Part shown: positions 38,580 through 48,606 of the stretch, piece after piece
How the letters are laid out: each line of letters starts with the position of its first letter
Numbering within the stretch: the stretch's first letter is position 1
Source of the DNA: Beijerinckiaceae bacterium
GTDB lineage: Bacteria; Pseudomonadota; Alphaproteobacteria; Rhizobiales; Beijerinckiaceae
Direction: 5' to 3'
Length of the DNA: 64,000 nucleotides
NCBI GenBank assembly: GCA_004564215.1
Contig: CP024846.1
Span: forward strand, 1,116,001 to 1,180,000
The notes under the pieces: model-generated
The model's database searches: none
What the model was told of the DNA's origin: nothing
The model's input: the letters and a program-made list of their open reading frames with translations, nothing else
Position numbers and translations under genes: made by a program

Positions 38580-39512
38580 ATGCTTCGCTATTTCCTGTCC
38601 CGCCTCGTCACTGCTGTTCCGACGCTCTTCGTCATTATCACCCTTGCCTTCTTCCTCTTGCGTCTCGCTCCTGGCGGACCGTTTGATTCCGAACGCGCGC
38701 TTGATCCGGAGATTGCCGCAAACCTCCGCCGCATCTACCGTCTCGATCTGCCGCTCGTTCAACAATTCTGGCTCTATCTGCAAAGCCTCGCGCATGGCGA
38801 TCTCGGGCCGAGCCTGCATTGGCGCGACTTCACCGTAAACGAACTGTTCGCCAAAGCTCTGCCGATCTCGGTAAAGCTCGGCACGCTGGCGATGCTTGTC
38901 GCGATCATTGTCGGCACGGCACTCGGGCTTGCCGGTTCGCTCCGAGACAACGGGCTCGGCGCGCATTTTGTCGATGGTGCAGCGCTCGTTGGAATCGTTT
39001 TGCCCGTCTTCGTCGTGGCGCCGCTCCTACAGCTCGGGCTCGGTTTGAGCCTACACATTCTTCCGGTCGGCGGCTGGAACGACGGGGCCTGGCAAAACAT
39101 GATCCTGCCGGTTTTCACGCTCGCGCTGCCGCAGATCGCCGTCGTTGCCCGGTTGATGCAGGCGGCGCTCCGCGATGTTCTCACAAAGCCGCACATTCGC
39201 ACCTTGCGCGCATTTGGAATGCCCGGTTGGTTTATCCATGTTCATGCGCTTCGCGCCGCATTTCCGCCTGTCGTATCCTATCTCGGTCTCGCCGCGGCGA
39301 ATGTCCTCACAGGCTCGGTGATTGTCGAGACGATTTTCGGAATCCCCGGCATGGGCCGATATTTTGTCGATGGTGCGCTGGGCCGGGACTATACGCTTGT
39401 GATGGGCACGGTCATCGTCGTGGCGGTTGCGGTCGTCCTGTTCAATCTCGGTGTCGATCTGTTGCTCGCGTGGCTCGATCCGAGAGTGCGCGTCGAGTCG
39501 CGCCCCCAATGA
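38580..39512 (+). CDS. Oligopeptide ABC transporter permease, OppB-like
   Basis: This 310-residue permease has six membrane helices and starts MLRYFLSRLVTAVPTLFVI, the classic OppB N-terminus. The family EAA-type motif is near RAFGMPGWFIHVHALRA, and FGIPGMGRYFVDGALGRDY lies at the C-terminal side. It ends with ATGA overlapping the next permease gene, showing coupling. Confidence 0.94.
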   Translation: MLRYFLSRLVTAVPTLFVIITLAFFLLRLAPGGPFDSERALDPEIAANLRRIYRLDLPLVQQFWLYLQSLAHGDLGPSLHWRDFTVNELFAKALPISVKLGTLAMLVAIIVGTALGLAGSLRDNGLGAHFVDGAALVGIVLPVFVVAPLLQLGLGLSLHILPVGGWNDGAWQNMILPVFTLALPQIAVVARLMQAALRDVLTKPHIRTLRAFGMPGWFIHVHALRAAFPPVVSYLGLAAANVLTGSVIVETIFGIPGMGRYFVDGALGRDYTLVMGTVIVVAVAVVLFNLGVDLLLAWLDPRVRVESRPQ

Positions 39513-40621
39513 ATGAGCCCCTAAAAATAAAGCGAGCACAAACGATGGGCTGGTCGCTCGCGAAACTGGCCACGCGCAATCGATCGACGACGGCAAGTCT
39601 TGCGGTCTTAAGTCTGATCGCGCTGCTCTGCCTGGTTGGTCCGCTGTTTTCAGGCCATCCTTATGATCGGGTTTATCGCGATTATGTTCTTGTTGGGCCA
39701 TCCCTTATTGCCCATCCCAGTACCGGGGAGACAGAACGCGCATTGGCCGCGATTGGACGACGCATGCATTTGCACATCGAGATCGCCCGGCAGACGAATC
39801 AGATAGTGCTCCTGACGCTCGCGAGCGATACATCGATCGATCGGCGTGTCTTGCGAGCGTTCGAGCGTTCCGATCTTTTCTCCTCCGCGCGCCTGGTCCA
39901 GTCCGACGACGATCGCCACCGTTTGACTGTCGAAGCGCAGCTGCAGCGGAGATATTTTCTCTTCGGGACCGATGCCAACGGGCGCGATCTGCTGACCCGG
40001 GTTTTGGTTGCCGGGCGCATTTCCCTCGCCGTCGGCCTGCTTGCCTCCTTTGTTGCTTTGACCATTGGCGTCGCCTATGGCGCGATCGCAGGCTATGCGG
40101 GCGGCCGCCTCGATGGTCTGATGATGCGGATCGTCGAGATCCTCTATGCGCTTCCCTTTATCTTTTTCGTGATTGTCCTCGGCATGGTGTTCGGGCGGCG
40201 CTTCGTGCTTATCTTTGTGGCAATCGGCGCCGTGGAATGGCTGGACATGGCGCGCATCGTGCGCGCCCAGACTCTGTCGATCAAGCGGATGGATTTCATT
40301 GCCGCCGCAGAAGCGCTCGGCGCGACGACCCCGGCAATCCTATGGCGGCATATCATCCCCAACGCCTCAGGCCCGATTATCGCCTATCTCACCGTGCTCG
40401 TTCCCCGCGTGATCCTGATCGAAAGCTTCGTTTCGTTCCTGGGGCTTGGCGTGCAGGAACCGCTGACGAGTTGGGGTGTTCTGATCGCCGACGGAGCCCG
40501 CAATATCCAGGGATCCATTCATCTGCTTATATTCCCCGCGATATTTTTGGGTGCCACACTCGGTGCCCTGCAGCAGCTTGGCACCGGCTGGCGTGGTGCG
40601 TGGGATCCGGGGAGAGGTTGA
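39509..40621 (+). CDS. Oligopeptide ABC transporter permease, OppC-like, with long periplasmic loop
   Basis: About 370 residues from ATG 39509, overlapping the previous stop. TM1 (about 28-48) is followed by an unusually long hydrophilic segment (about 50-165), absent in the 300-residue E. coli OppC. The last part carries LFGTDANGRDLLTRVL and then five helices with the AEALGATTPAILWRHIIPN coupling motif. The stop overlaps the ATPase start (TGATG). Substrate specificity is not evident. Confidence 0.9.
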   Translation: MNEPLKIKRAQTMGWSLAKLATRNRSTTASLAVLSLIALLCLVGPLFSGHPYDRVYRDYVLVGPSLIAHPSTGETERALAAIGRRMHLHIEIARQTNQIVLLTLASDTSIDRRVLRAFERSDLFSSARLVQSDDDRHRLTVEAQLQRRYFLFGTDANGRDLLTRVLVAGRISLAVGLLASFVALTIGVAYGAIAGYAGGRLDGLMMRIVEILYALPFIFFVIVLGMVFGRRFVLIFVAIGAVEWLDMARIVRAQTLSIKRMDFIAAAEALGATTPAILWRHIIPNASGPIIAYLTVLVPRVILIESFVSFLGLGVQEPLTSWGVLIADGARNIQGSIHLLIFPAIFLGATLGALQQLGTGWRGAWDPGRG

Positions 40622-42213
40622 TGGAGGACCCCGCGAAGCCGATGCTTCAGTTCTGCCATCTGGGCGTCGCCTATGGGCCGACGCGGGTCGTCAAGGACGT
40701 GAGTTTTACTGTCCAGCGCGGCGAAACGGCGGCGATCGTGGGCGAATCAGGCTCCGGCAAGAGCCAAACCGTGCTGGCGGCGCTCAAACTTTTATCCCCC
40801 CGCGCGACGACGTCGGGTTCGGTGCTGTTCGAAGGTGCAAATCTCCTCGAGCTCTCCGAGAGCAGCCTCGATGCGCTGCGCGGCCGGCGCATCGCAATGG
40901 TTTTTCAAGAGCCGATGTCGGCGCTCGATCCCTTGTTTACAATCAGCGCTCAGATTGGTGCCGTCCTTCGCCTGAAAGCCGGTTTGCCGAGTCGAGCCGC
41001 CAGAGAAAGAACTCTCGATCTCCTGGATCTGGTCGGCATTGGCGATCCTGCAAGCCGCATGCATGCCTATCCGCATGAATTATCGGGCGGCCAGCGTCAG
41101 CGCGTCGCAATTGCCATGGCGATTGCCTGCAACCCCGATCTGCTGATCGCCGACGAGCCGACAACGGCGCTCGATGTCACCGTTGCGGCGCGAATCCTGG
41201 AACTTCTTGCCAAACTCAAACAAAGCCTCGGCATGGCGATGATCTTCATCAGCCACGACCTTGGGCTCGTGCGCCGCATCGCCGATACGATCCATGTGAT
41301 GCGCCAGGGAGAAATCGTCGAAAGCGGCCCAACCGCAACGGTCGTTGCCACTCCCCGCCATGCCTATACACGCAATCTACTCGCTGGCATGCCGCAGGGC
41401 CGACGGCACATCGGAAAGGAGACGCCGGTATTGCTGCGCGCGCGCGACATCAGCGTGCGATTCCAACTTCGCCGCGCCTTGTTCAGCCCCAAGCGGGAGA
41501 TAAGAGCGGTTGACGGCGTCAGCCTTTGCCTCGACAAAGGCCGCACGCTCGGACTTGTCGGGGAATCCGGTTCCGGCAAATCGACGCTGGCGCGTGCCCT
41601 TTTAAAGCTCGTGCCCGCGAGCGGGGAACTCGACTTCGATGGACATGATTTGACGCAGCTCGGCCGAGCAGCGATGCGGCCGATGCGCAGCTCCATGCAA
41701 TTGGTCTTTCAAGATCCCTATGGATCGCTGTCGCCGCGGATGCGCATCGGCGATATCGTCACCGAAGGTTTGCTTGTGCACGAGGCGGCGATGACCAAGC
41801 CGGACCTGGACGCACGCGCGGTCGCCGCCCTCGAAGAAGTCTCCCTCGACCCCGCTTTGCGGCACCGTTTTCCGCATGAACTATCGGGCGGCCAGCGCCA
41901 GCGGGTCGCGATTGCGCGGGCGATGATCCTGAAACCAAAGCTCGTTGTCCTCGATGAGCCAACCTCCGCCCTCGATCGGACCGTTCAAACCGAAATTCTT
42001 GCGCTGCTGGAGGCTTTGCAGCAAACGCATGGATTGACCTATTTGCTGATCAGCCACGACCTTGCGGTCATTCGCGCCATGGCGGACGAGATCGCGGTGA
42101 TGAAAGACGGGCGCATTGTCGAACATGGTCCTGCAGGAGAGATTGTCGATCATCCGCATGAGCCCTATACAAGGGCGCTCATCGCGGCGGCGTTTCAAAC
42201 GGGTGACATGTGA
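40621..42213 (+). CDS. Fused double ATPase of oligopeptide ABC transporter (OppDF-type)
   Basis: This 530-residue protein contains two nucleotide-binding domains in one chain. The first (about 8-265) has Walker [10 protein letters not shown], signature LSGGQRQRV and Walker [13 protein letters not shown]. The second (about 285-525) has GESGSGKST, a second LSGGQRQRV and [12 protein letters not shown]. OppD and OppF are usually separate; fused forms occur in YejF-like systems. It completes the visible transporter operon, with a coupled start. Confidence 0.94.
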   Translation: MEDPAKPMLQFCHLGVAYGPTRVVKDVSFTVQRGETAAIVGESGSGKSQTVLAALKLLSPRATTSGSVLFEGANLLELSESSLDALRGRRIAMVFQEPMSALDPLFTISAQIGAVLRLKAGLPSRAARERTLDLLDLVGIGDPASRMHAYPHELSGGQRQRVAIAMAIACNPDLLIADEPTTALDVTVAARILELLAKLKQSLGMAMIFISHDLGLVRRIADTIHVMRQGEIVESGPTATVVATPRHAYTRNLLAGMPQGRRHIGKETPVLLRARDISVRFQLRRALFSPKREIRAVDGVSLCLDKGRTLGLVGESGSGKSTLARALLKLVPASGELDFDGHDLTQLGRAAMRPMRSSMQLVFQDPYGSLSPRMRIGDIVTEGLLVHEAAMTKPDLDARAVAALEEVSLDPALRHRFPHELSGGQRQRVAIARAMILKPKLVVLDEPTSALDRTVQTEILALLEALQQTHGLTYLLISHDLAVIRAMADEIAVMKDGRIVEHGPAGEIVDHPHEPYTRALIAAAFQTGDM

Positions 42214-42305
42214 GTCTTCTAGCAGTCCGCTGCCAGCGCATTTTTATCGAAGTATGTCGCAAGTGAACTTGCCTGGTGCGCAAAGCCAAATCGAGAGGGT
42301 ATGCC

Positions 42306-44456
42306 ATGCTTTTTGAAGGTCAAGCGCTCAAACTTCACGCGCTCGAACATGGGATCGTCGAACTGCGTTTCGAGCGGAGCGAAGAGGCGGTCAACAAGCT
42401 TGATATTCTCACTTTCGACGAGTTGCGCCGGGCGCTCGAAACCATTGCGGCCACGCCAACAGTCAAGGGCGTCCTGATCACCAGTGCCAAGGATACATTT
42501 ATCGTTGGCGCTGATATTTTCGAATTCACCCGAATCTTCAAATTGCCGGCGCAAGAGGTCATCGCGTTTGTGTCGGGTAACAGTGGCATCATTACAGATC
42601 TTGCTGATTTGCCGGTCCCGAGCGTCGCGGTGATCAATGGCCTAGCGCTGGGCGGCGGTCTCGAACTGGCGCTTGCCGCCGACTATCGGGTGATGTCGAG
42701 CGCCGCGAAAATCGGCGTGCCCGAGATCCATCTGGGACTTTTTCCTGGCTATGGAGGCACTGTGCGTCTGCCCCGCCTCATCGGCTTGGCGGCCAGCGCC
42801 GAATGGATTGTGAGCGGCGCGCAGCAAAGCCCCGAGGTGGCCTTAAAAGAGGGTGCAGTTGATCGCGTCGTCGCGCCAGAGGATTTGCGGACGGCCGCGC
42901 TCACGATGCTTGAAGAATCGATGGCGGCACCCGCCGATTGGCAGGCTCGCCGGCAGCGCCTTCGACAGGGTCTCAACATTCCGCAAGGCGAAGCTTCCCG
43001 TCTGCTCGCCGCTGCCAAGGCAAGCGCGGCAAAAGCACTCCCCCATTTTCCGGCGGCCCAACTGGCCGTCGACTTGCTCGAAAACGCCGCCCCCCTCGAT
43101 CGCGATGCCGCTTTGGTCGCCGAGGCCGAAACCTTTGTGAAGGCAGCAAAAACGCAAGCCGCAGAGTCGCTCGTTGCAATTTTCATCAACGAGCAGGCGT
43201 TAAAGAAAACGATCCGGCGCTTCGCCAAGGATGCAACGCCGATACGACAGGCTGCTGTCGCCGGCGCGGGCATCATGGGCGGTGGCATCGCCTATCAAAG
43301 CGCCTCTCGCGGCGTGCCTATTATCATGAAGGATATTTCCGCTCAGGCCCTTGACCTTGGCATGTCGGAAGCGCGCAAATTGGTCGGCAAAGCCGTGGAG
43401 ATCGGAAAACTCAGCCAACAAAAAGCGGATGCGATTTTAAGTTCGATCACGCCTAGCCTGACCTATGATGGTTTCGACAAGGCCGATATCGTGGTCGAAG
43501 CCATTGTCGAGAACCTAGCGGTTAAGCAGAAGGTGTTGGGCGAAATCGAAGCTGTTTGCGGGCCCCATGCGATCTTGGCCTCGAACACATCGTCGCTGCG
43601 CATCGGCGCCCTCTCCGAAGGCTTGCGGCGTCCGGAAAATTTCTTAGGGATGCATTTCTTCAATCCGGTCCCAAAAATGCCGCTGGTCGAAGTGGTACGC
43701 GGCCCCAAGACATCGACGCAAGCGATCGCTGCGGTGATCGGCTATGCGACGGCGATGGGAAAAACGCCGATCCTGGTTGAGGATTGCCCTGGGTTTGTCG
43801 TCAACCGCACGCTCACACCCTATCTCATCGCTTTTCTACGCCTCGTCCACGAGGGCGTCGATTTCACCCAGATCGACAAGGCGATGGAGGCTTTCGGCTG
43901 GCCGATGGGGCCTGCCTATCTCATCGATGTCATCGGCATGGATATTTCGCAGCATGTCGTCGAGATCGTCTCGGCTGGGTTTGCCCCCCGCATGGAACTG
44001 TCTTTCGAATCGTCGATTGCAATCTTGTTGCGCGCCGGGCGCCTCGGCCAGAAGAACAGCCACGGTTTTTACAAATATGAAAAGGATTCGAAGGGCCGGC
44101 CGCACAAGGAGGCTGATCCCGAAACGGATCGTCTCCTCATATCCGGGCGACCGAATGGAAAATCCAACCTCAGCGAGGCAGAGATCGTATCGCGGATGAT
44201 GCTGCCGCTGATCCTTGAGGCCGCGCGTTGCGTCGAGGACGGCATTGTGGGCTCGCCGGGAGAGGTTGATATGAGCCTGATCCTGGGTCTCGGCCTGCCG
44301 CGCTATTTAGGCGGAGCTCTCAAATACGCCGATTACCTCGGTCTCAAAACGATTGTGGAGAGCGCCGAGACATGGGCGGGCCTAAGCCCCATTTATCGTC
44401 CAAGCGAGCGTCTTCGTACCATGGCCAACTCCGGGGAAACGTTCTATCCCCTTTGA
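42306..44456 (+). CDS. fadB: Fatty acid oxidation complex alpha subunit (enoyl-CoA hydratase / 3-hydroxyacyl-CoA dehydrogenase)
   Basis: The protein is 716 residues from ATG 42306 (GAGAGGG upstream). The N-terminal crotonase domain (about 1-185) includes FIVGADIFEF and the Glu-bearing GLALGGGLELALAADYRV and GVPEIHLGLFPGYGGT. The NAD-binding domain carries GAGIMGGGIAYQSA (about residue 320), with the FLGMHFFNPVPKMPLVEVV motif. The architecture and start (MLFEGQALKL) fit FadB. It is on the same strand as corA, 25 bp downstream. Confidence 0.93.
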   Translation: MLFEGQALKLHALEHGIVELRFERSEEAVNKLDILTFDELRRALETIAATPTVKGVLITSAKDTFIVGADIFEFTRIFKLPAQEVIAFVSGNSGIITDLADLPVPSVAVINGLALGGGLELALAADYRVMSSAAKIGVPEIHLGLFPGYGGTVRLPRLIGLAASAEWIVSGAQQSPEVALKEGAVDRVVAPEDLRTAALTMLEESMAAPADWQARRQRLRQGLNIPQGEASRLLAAAKASAAKALPHFPAAQLAVDLLENAAPLDRDAALVAEAETFVKAAKTQAAESLVAIFINEQALKKTIRRFAKDATPIRQAAVAGAGIMGGGIAYQSASRGVPIIMKDISAQALDLGMSEARKLVGKAVEIGKLSQQKADAILSSITPSLTYDGFDKADIVVEAIVENLAVKQKVLGEIEAVCGPHAILASNTSSLRIGALSEGLRRPENFLGMHFFNPVPKMPLVEVVRGPKTSTQAIAAVIGYATAMGKTPILVEDCPGFVVNRTLTPYLIAFLRLVHEGVDFTQIDKAMEAFGWPMGPAYLIDVIGMDISQHVVEIVSAGFAPRMELSFESSIAILLRAGRLGQKNSHGFYKYEKDSKGRPHKEADPETDRLLISGRPNGKSNLSEAEIVSRMMLPLILEAARCVEDGIVGSPGEVDMSLILGLGLPRYLGGALKYADYLGLKTIVESAETWAGLSPIYRPSERLRTMANSGETFYPL

Positions 44457-44481
44457 GCGCTTCTTTGCTGCATGAGGTCTT

Positions 44482-45468
44482 ATGTTAAGCTTTCACTCCT
44501 GCGCGGCCAAGGTAGAGATATCTGTCGAGACGGATGCCAAGACAATTCCGCCCGAGGTGAACTGGATCGACGCATTGCGGCCGGATGCGCGGGAGATCAA
44601 TTTTCTTGAGCGCACGCTCGGGATCGAGCTGCCGACGCTCGAAGAACTCTCCGAAATCCAAACGTCCAGAAGGCTTCGTAGCGAAGGGAACCGCTTGTTT
44701 CTCAGTATTCCCATGGTCTACCGGAAGGATGGTTTCACGCCGGCGGTTACGCCGCTCGGGCTCATCTTGTCGAAAGACATTCTCGTGACGGTCAGATTCA
44801 AGCCGTTGAAAGCCTTCGACGAAGTAATGGACTGTATTTCGCGGCATCCGCTGCCCGCCGGCGGCCCCGGCGCATTGATCGCTCTCCTCGAAGTAATTAT
44901 CGATCATGTCGCCGACTTGCTGGAAGGCGTGGGCGGCGATCTCGATCGCCTTTCGGATGAAATTTTTAGTGCCAACAACACAAACGGGCGAGGCCATAAG
45001 CCTCGCGAGGACGGCGATAAATTGCGCTTCGTGCTAAAAAAGGTCGGACGCTTCGGCGAGCTTACATCAAAGATCGAAGACTTTCTTCTCGGCATGGGGC
45101 GCATACTGCCCTATGCCCTGACAAATGCTGCTTCGTATCTAGAAGCCGACGTACGCGCAAAGCTTAAAGGCCTCCAACGCGACATTGCCTCGATCAATGA
45201 CTACGAGACCCATCTCACCAATAAGATCCAGTTCCTGCTGGATGCCATCTTGGGCCTGACGAATATCGATCAGAACAATATTTTTAGGATTTTGACCGTC
45301 GTCTCCGTGGTCGGTATTCCGCCGACTTTTTTCGCGAGCATGTATGGAATGAATTTCAAGTTCATGCCTGAGTATGATTGGACATATGGCTATCCATATG
45401 CCCTTTGCCTTATAGCGGCCAGCGCACTTATTCCGATTGTCTGGTTCAAATGGCGCGGCTGGTGGTAG
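44482..45468 (+). CDS. corA: CorA-family magnesium/cobalt transporter
   Basis: This 328-residue divalent-cation channel has a large cytoplasmic N-terminal domain (1-265), a long stalk helix, and two C-terminal membrane helices. The GMN selectivity motif is seen in ASMYGMNFKFMPE (about 290-302). The basic C-terminal KWRGWW is typical. It follows fadB and precedes an RluA-type gene with short gaps. Confidence 0.94.
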   Translation: MLSFHSCAAKVEISVETDAKTIPPEVNWIDALRPDAREINFLERTLGIELPTLEELSEIQTSRRLRSEGNRLFLSIPMVYRKDGFTPAVTPLGLILSKDILVTVRFKPLKAFDEVMDCISRHPLPAGGPGALIALLEVIIDHVADLLEGVGGDLDRLSDEIFSANNTNGRGHKPREDGDKLRFVLKKVGRFGELTSKIEDFLLGMGRILPYALTNAASYLEADVRAKLKGLQRDIASINDYETHLTNKIQFLLDAILGLTNIDQNNIFRILTVVSVVGIPPTFFASMYGMNFKFMPEYDWTYGYPYALCLIAASALIPIVWFKWRGWW

Positions 45469-45495
45469 TCGCCTCGGCCTGTTGCTGGCAAAACC

Positions 45496-46173
45496 ATGAC
45501 AGAAGATGAATTGAACCTGCGGCTTCTCTATCGTGACGGGCTGATGCTCGTCATCGACAAGCCGGCGGGGATTGCGGTTCACAGCGGCCCGAAGGGCGGC
45601 GAAAATCTACAAAGCTATTTTCATGCGCTGCGCTTTGGCCTGCCCCGCAACCCCGCCCTCGTGCACCGGCTCGACCGCGATACGTCAGGCTGCTTGGTGC
45701 TCGGCCGTCACCACAAGGCGCTCGAAAAGCTTGGCCTTCTGTTCAAGCAAGGCAAGATCGAAAAGACCTATTGGGCGGTCGTCGATGGCGGTCCCGCGCA
45801 GGAAGAAGGCTTGATCGATTTGCCGCTTGGGCGGCTCGATCCCGATCGAGGCTGGTGGATGAAAGTTGATCCCTCGGGTCTTCCATCCAAAACAGCCTGG
45901 CGGGTCTTGGGCCGCTCGCAGGAGCATACATTGATGGAGCTGGCGCCTCTGACGGGGCGGACCCACCAATTGCGCGTTCACTGCGCCGCACTCGGCTGGC
46001 CGATTCTTGGCGATACCATCTACGGACATGGCGGAAATATGGGACTGCAATTGCATGCGCGTGCGATCAAGATCCCGCTCTATAAAAATAAGGATCCGAT
46101 TCGGGTCGCGGCCCCGGTTCCCCCACATCTGCAAAAGGCGCTAGCGGCATGCGGATGGCAAGACGACGCCTGA
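45496..46173 (+). CDS. RluA-family pseudouridine synthase
   Basis: This 225-residue enzyme converts uridine to pseudouridine in tRNA or rRNA. The catalytic Asp lies in the motif HRLDRDTSGCLVLGR (about 56-70). DKPAGIAVHSGPKGG and PLTGRTHQLRVHCAALG are also diagnostic. No S4 domain is visible, so this is a short family member. The RNA target cannot be predicted from sequence. Confidence 0.9.
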   Translation: MTEDELNLRLLYRDGLMLVIDKPAGIAVHSGPKGGENLQSYFHALRFGLPRNPALVHRLDRDTSGCLVLGRHHKALEKLGLLFKQGKIEKTYWAVVDGGPAQEEGLIDLPLGRLDPDRGWWMKVDPSGLPSKTAWRVLGRSQEHTLMELAPLTGRTHQLRVHCAALGWPILGDTIYGHGGNMGLQLHARAIKIPLYKNKDPIRVAAPVPPHLQKALAACGWQDDA

Positions 46174-46184
46174 AGCAGGAATCG

Positions 46185-47225
46185 TCAATTGCCCATATAT
46201 TGATGCAGACTGGCCTCCAGGGCGGATTTGTCCTGCGCCGAGAGCTTCGCTAGCTCGCCGTCGAGCCAAGGATCCTTGACCCCGGACGAGCGTGCGAGGA
46301 TATGCCATTTCATCGCCTCGACCGGGTTTTTTGGAACGCCGCGCCCGGCAGCGAGAAGGCGCGCGAGCCGGTTTTGCGCTACGGGATTATTGTGCGCGGC
46401 CGCCTTGAGAAAAAGCTTTGCCGCCGCCGCTTCGTCCTTGGCAACGCCGATCCCGTTAAAAAGCATGATCGCATATTCGACCTCCGCGGGAACATTATTG
46501 TCTCGCGCGGCGCGGCCAATCCATTCAGCGGCCAGCGGTTCGCTTTTTTCGACGCCGGTTCCATTCCGGTACAGAAGGCCCAGCGCATAGGCGGCATCGG
46601 AATAGCCGAGTTCGGCGGACTGTCTGAACAGCCGCGCCGCTTTGGGGAAGTCGGTGGTGACGCCGTTATTTTCGATTGCTAAAATACCGAGGTTATAAAG
46701 CGCGCCGGGATGATGCTGGGCGGCCGCGGTCTCGAAAAGCGCGGCTGCGCCGGCGCGATCCTTCGGAACGCCCTCACCGTTCAGCTTGGCCATTCCAAGC
46801 GCGAAGATCGCCTGCCGATCCCCCCGGTCGGCGGCGAGCCTGTACCAACGCGCAGCCTCGGCCAGATCCCGGCGAACGCCAAGCCCTTGCGCGTAAAGTT
46901 CGCCGATCAAGGTCATCGCCGCCCCATCGCCCGGATCGGCCTCGATCCGCTTCATCGACTCCTGCATCGCGGTCGAATAATATCCGCGTTGATAGGCGGC
47001 AAAAGCCAAATCCGGTGCCCCGCCGAGACGGGTAGGAACCTGCAATTCATTCGCGCCACCCGATTGCGGCGGCAGGGTCGACGGCATGCCGGCGGTCTGT
47101 GTGCCAACCTGCGAAAACCCAGCCTGCGCAAGCGCCGATATCTCGCTGGCACATAGGGCCAGCACCAACACGCCGTTCAGGGCGATGCAACGATGCCAAA
47201 GCGGGCTTCGCAAATCATGCCTCAT
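46185..47225 (-). CDS. Exported Sel1-repeat (TPR-like) protein
   Basis: This 346-residue protein has a signal peptide (to about residue 34, ISALAQ) and at least five Sel1-like repeats (about 90-310) with GEGVPKDRAGAAALFETAA, GTGVEKSEPLAAEWIGRAA and similar units. The repeats form alpha-solenoids that bind partner proteins, commonly in envelope regulation. Its start overlaps the stop of the thiE-like gene by four bases (ATGA), indicating coupling. Confidence 0.87.
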   Translation of the reverse strand: MRHDLRSPLWHRCIALNGVLVLALCASEISALAQAGFSQVGTQTAGMPSTLPPQSGGANELQVPTRLGGAPDLAFAAYQRGYYSTAMQESMKRIEADPGDGAAMTLIGELYAQGLGVRRDLAEAARWYRLAADRGDRQAIFALGMAKLNGEGVPKDRAGAAALFETAAAQHHPGALYNLGILAIENNGVTTDFPKAARLFRQSAELGYSDAAYALGLLYRNGTGVEKSEPLAAEWIGRAARDNNVPAEVEYAIMLFNGIGVAKDEAAAAKLFLKAAAHNNPVAQNRLARLLAAGRGVPKNPVEAMKWHILARSSGVKDPWLDGELAKLSAQDKSALEASLHQYMGN

Positions 47226-47854
47226 CGAGCTGATTCTGGCGCCGCAGCCATCAGACGCGCGACGTCTCGCAAGGCCACGTCGGCGCCCCGCGGATCGGCA
47301 AAGACGGCAGGGCCGAGCGCGATGAATTCGGCTCCGGCGCGAACAAGATCGGGGATAGACGCCAGTTCATGGGCATAGCCGACGCAAGGAACGTTGAAAA
47401 TTTCGGTCCACCAAGCGACGCGCTCGGCGATTTCGCTGTGCTCCTGGGGATTGGCTGGGCCGCCGAACATCACATAGTCCACGCCCGCCTCGCCGGCCGA
47501 CATGGCGGAGTCGCGTGTCGCTAAGCCTCCGACGCCGACAATGTAATTGGGCTGCAGCGATTTCAAAGCGGCCTCGACCTTTTCATGGGTTCCCTCGATA
47601 TGGACGCCGTCCGCGCCGCTCCCGGCCACCAGATGCGCATCGTCGGCGATAAGGCAGGCGATGCCGTGTTTTTGCACCGAGGGGGCCAGCGCGCGGACGA
47701 TCTTTTGGCGCTCGCCTTCATCACGCGATTCAGTTTGCAAAAGCAGGCAAGCCACGTCGCATGCGGCAACCGCCGCCTCTAAAATCGGCGCGTAGGCCAC
47801 CCAATCCGAGACGGGCGGCGTGATCAGATAGAGGCGCGGCAAATCCGTCGACAT
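47222..47854 (-). CDS. ThiE-like thiamine phosphate synthase family protein
   Basis: The protein is 210 residues from ATG 47854. It is a TIM-barrel of the ThiE/TenI family. The start LPRLYLITPP, the FGGPANPQE (instead of the usual GPIFPT-like loop) and a C-terminal GAEFIALGPAVFAD are visible. ThiE joins HMP-pyrophosphate and thiazole phosphate to thiamine phosphate. Key residues differ from canonical ThiE (the usual GPIFxTxTK loop is altered), so it may be a paralogue with another role. It overlaps the Sel1 gene downstream. Confidence 0.75.
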   Translation of the reverse strand: MSTDLPRLYLITPPVSDWVAYAPILEAAVAACDVACLLLQTESRDEGERQKIVRALAPSVQKHGIACLIADDAHLVAGSGADGVHIEGTHEKVEAALKSLQPNYIVGVGGLATRDSAMSAGEAGVDYVMFGGPANPQEHSEIAERVAWWTEIFNVPCVGYAHELASIPDLVRAGAEFIALGPAVFADPRGADVALRDVARLMAAAPESAR

Positions 47855-48107
47855 TGCGGCAAACAGCTCGGGGTGAGACTTCACGAAAGCTCTTTTAGAG
47901 CATTTCCTTTCAAAGGGGATACCGTCTCGGCCCGGGAAAATGCAAGAAAACCTGGAACTCGGCATCGCGCGGCCGGTTCGCGTCGTCCTTCTCCTCGGCG
48001 AGAAACGGCAGCGGGCCGGGCGGCGGACTACGGGACCCGCTATTTCCCCGGTGCGCTTGTCGCGCGCGGGCATCCGTGCTACCCGCAGCCGCGGGAGAAT
48101 GTTCACA

Positions 48108-48590
48108 ATGACCGACGGAAATGGAAACGGCTCTCAAGCCGACGCGGCACCAGCGATCAATGCGATGGTGCAATATACGAAGGATTTTTCGTTCGAGAAC
48201 CCGAACGCGCCCCGTTCTTTGGGACCGCAAGAAAAATCCCCGAATATCTCGATTCAGGTCAATGTAAACGCACGGCAAGTTGCCGAGACCGACTTCGAGG
48301 TGAACATCCTGCTGGAAGGATCGGCCGGTGAAAACGCTGATCTTTTGTTCAAGTTCGAGCTTGACTACGCAGGGCTGTTCCGGCTGCTGAATATTGCCCC
48401 GAACGACATGCATCCTGTCGTCATGATCGAATGTCCGCGCCTCTTGTTTCCCTTCGCGCGCCAGATCATTGCAGAGGCTGTCCGCTCCGGCGGCTTTCCC
48501 CCGCTCTACATCGATCCGATCGATTTTGCCGCGCTCTACCGCAAGCGCCTGAGCGAGATGGCCGTCACCGAGCCGACTTCGTCAGCCTGA
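48108..48590 (+). CDS. secB: Protein-export chaperone SecB
   Basis: The protein is 160 residues from ATG 48108, which has GGGAGA nine bases upstream; ATG 48099 is also in frame. SecB keeps preproteins unfolded and hands them to SecA. Hallmarks are VQYTKDFSFENPNAP, ISIQVNVNARQ, FELDYAGLFRL and the C-terminal RQIIAEAVRSGGFPPLYIDPIDF. Length is typical (150-170). Confidence 0.97.
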   Translation: MTDGNGNGSQADAAPAINAMVQYTKDFSFENPNAPRSLGPQEKSPNISIQVNVNARQVAETDFEVNILLEGSAGENADLLFKFELDYAGLFRLLNIAPNDMHPVVMIECPRLLFPFARQIIAEAVRSGGFPPLYIDPIDFAALYRKRLSEMAVTEPTSSA

Positions 48591-48606
48591 GCATTTTCAC
48601 GGGGCT

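Noticed and set aside
38819..39508. Upstream extension of the OppC reading frame
   Set aside because: It runs across oppB in another frame. The ATGA overlap at 39509 gives a family-like N-terminus.
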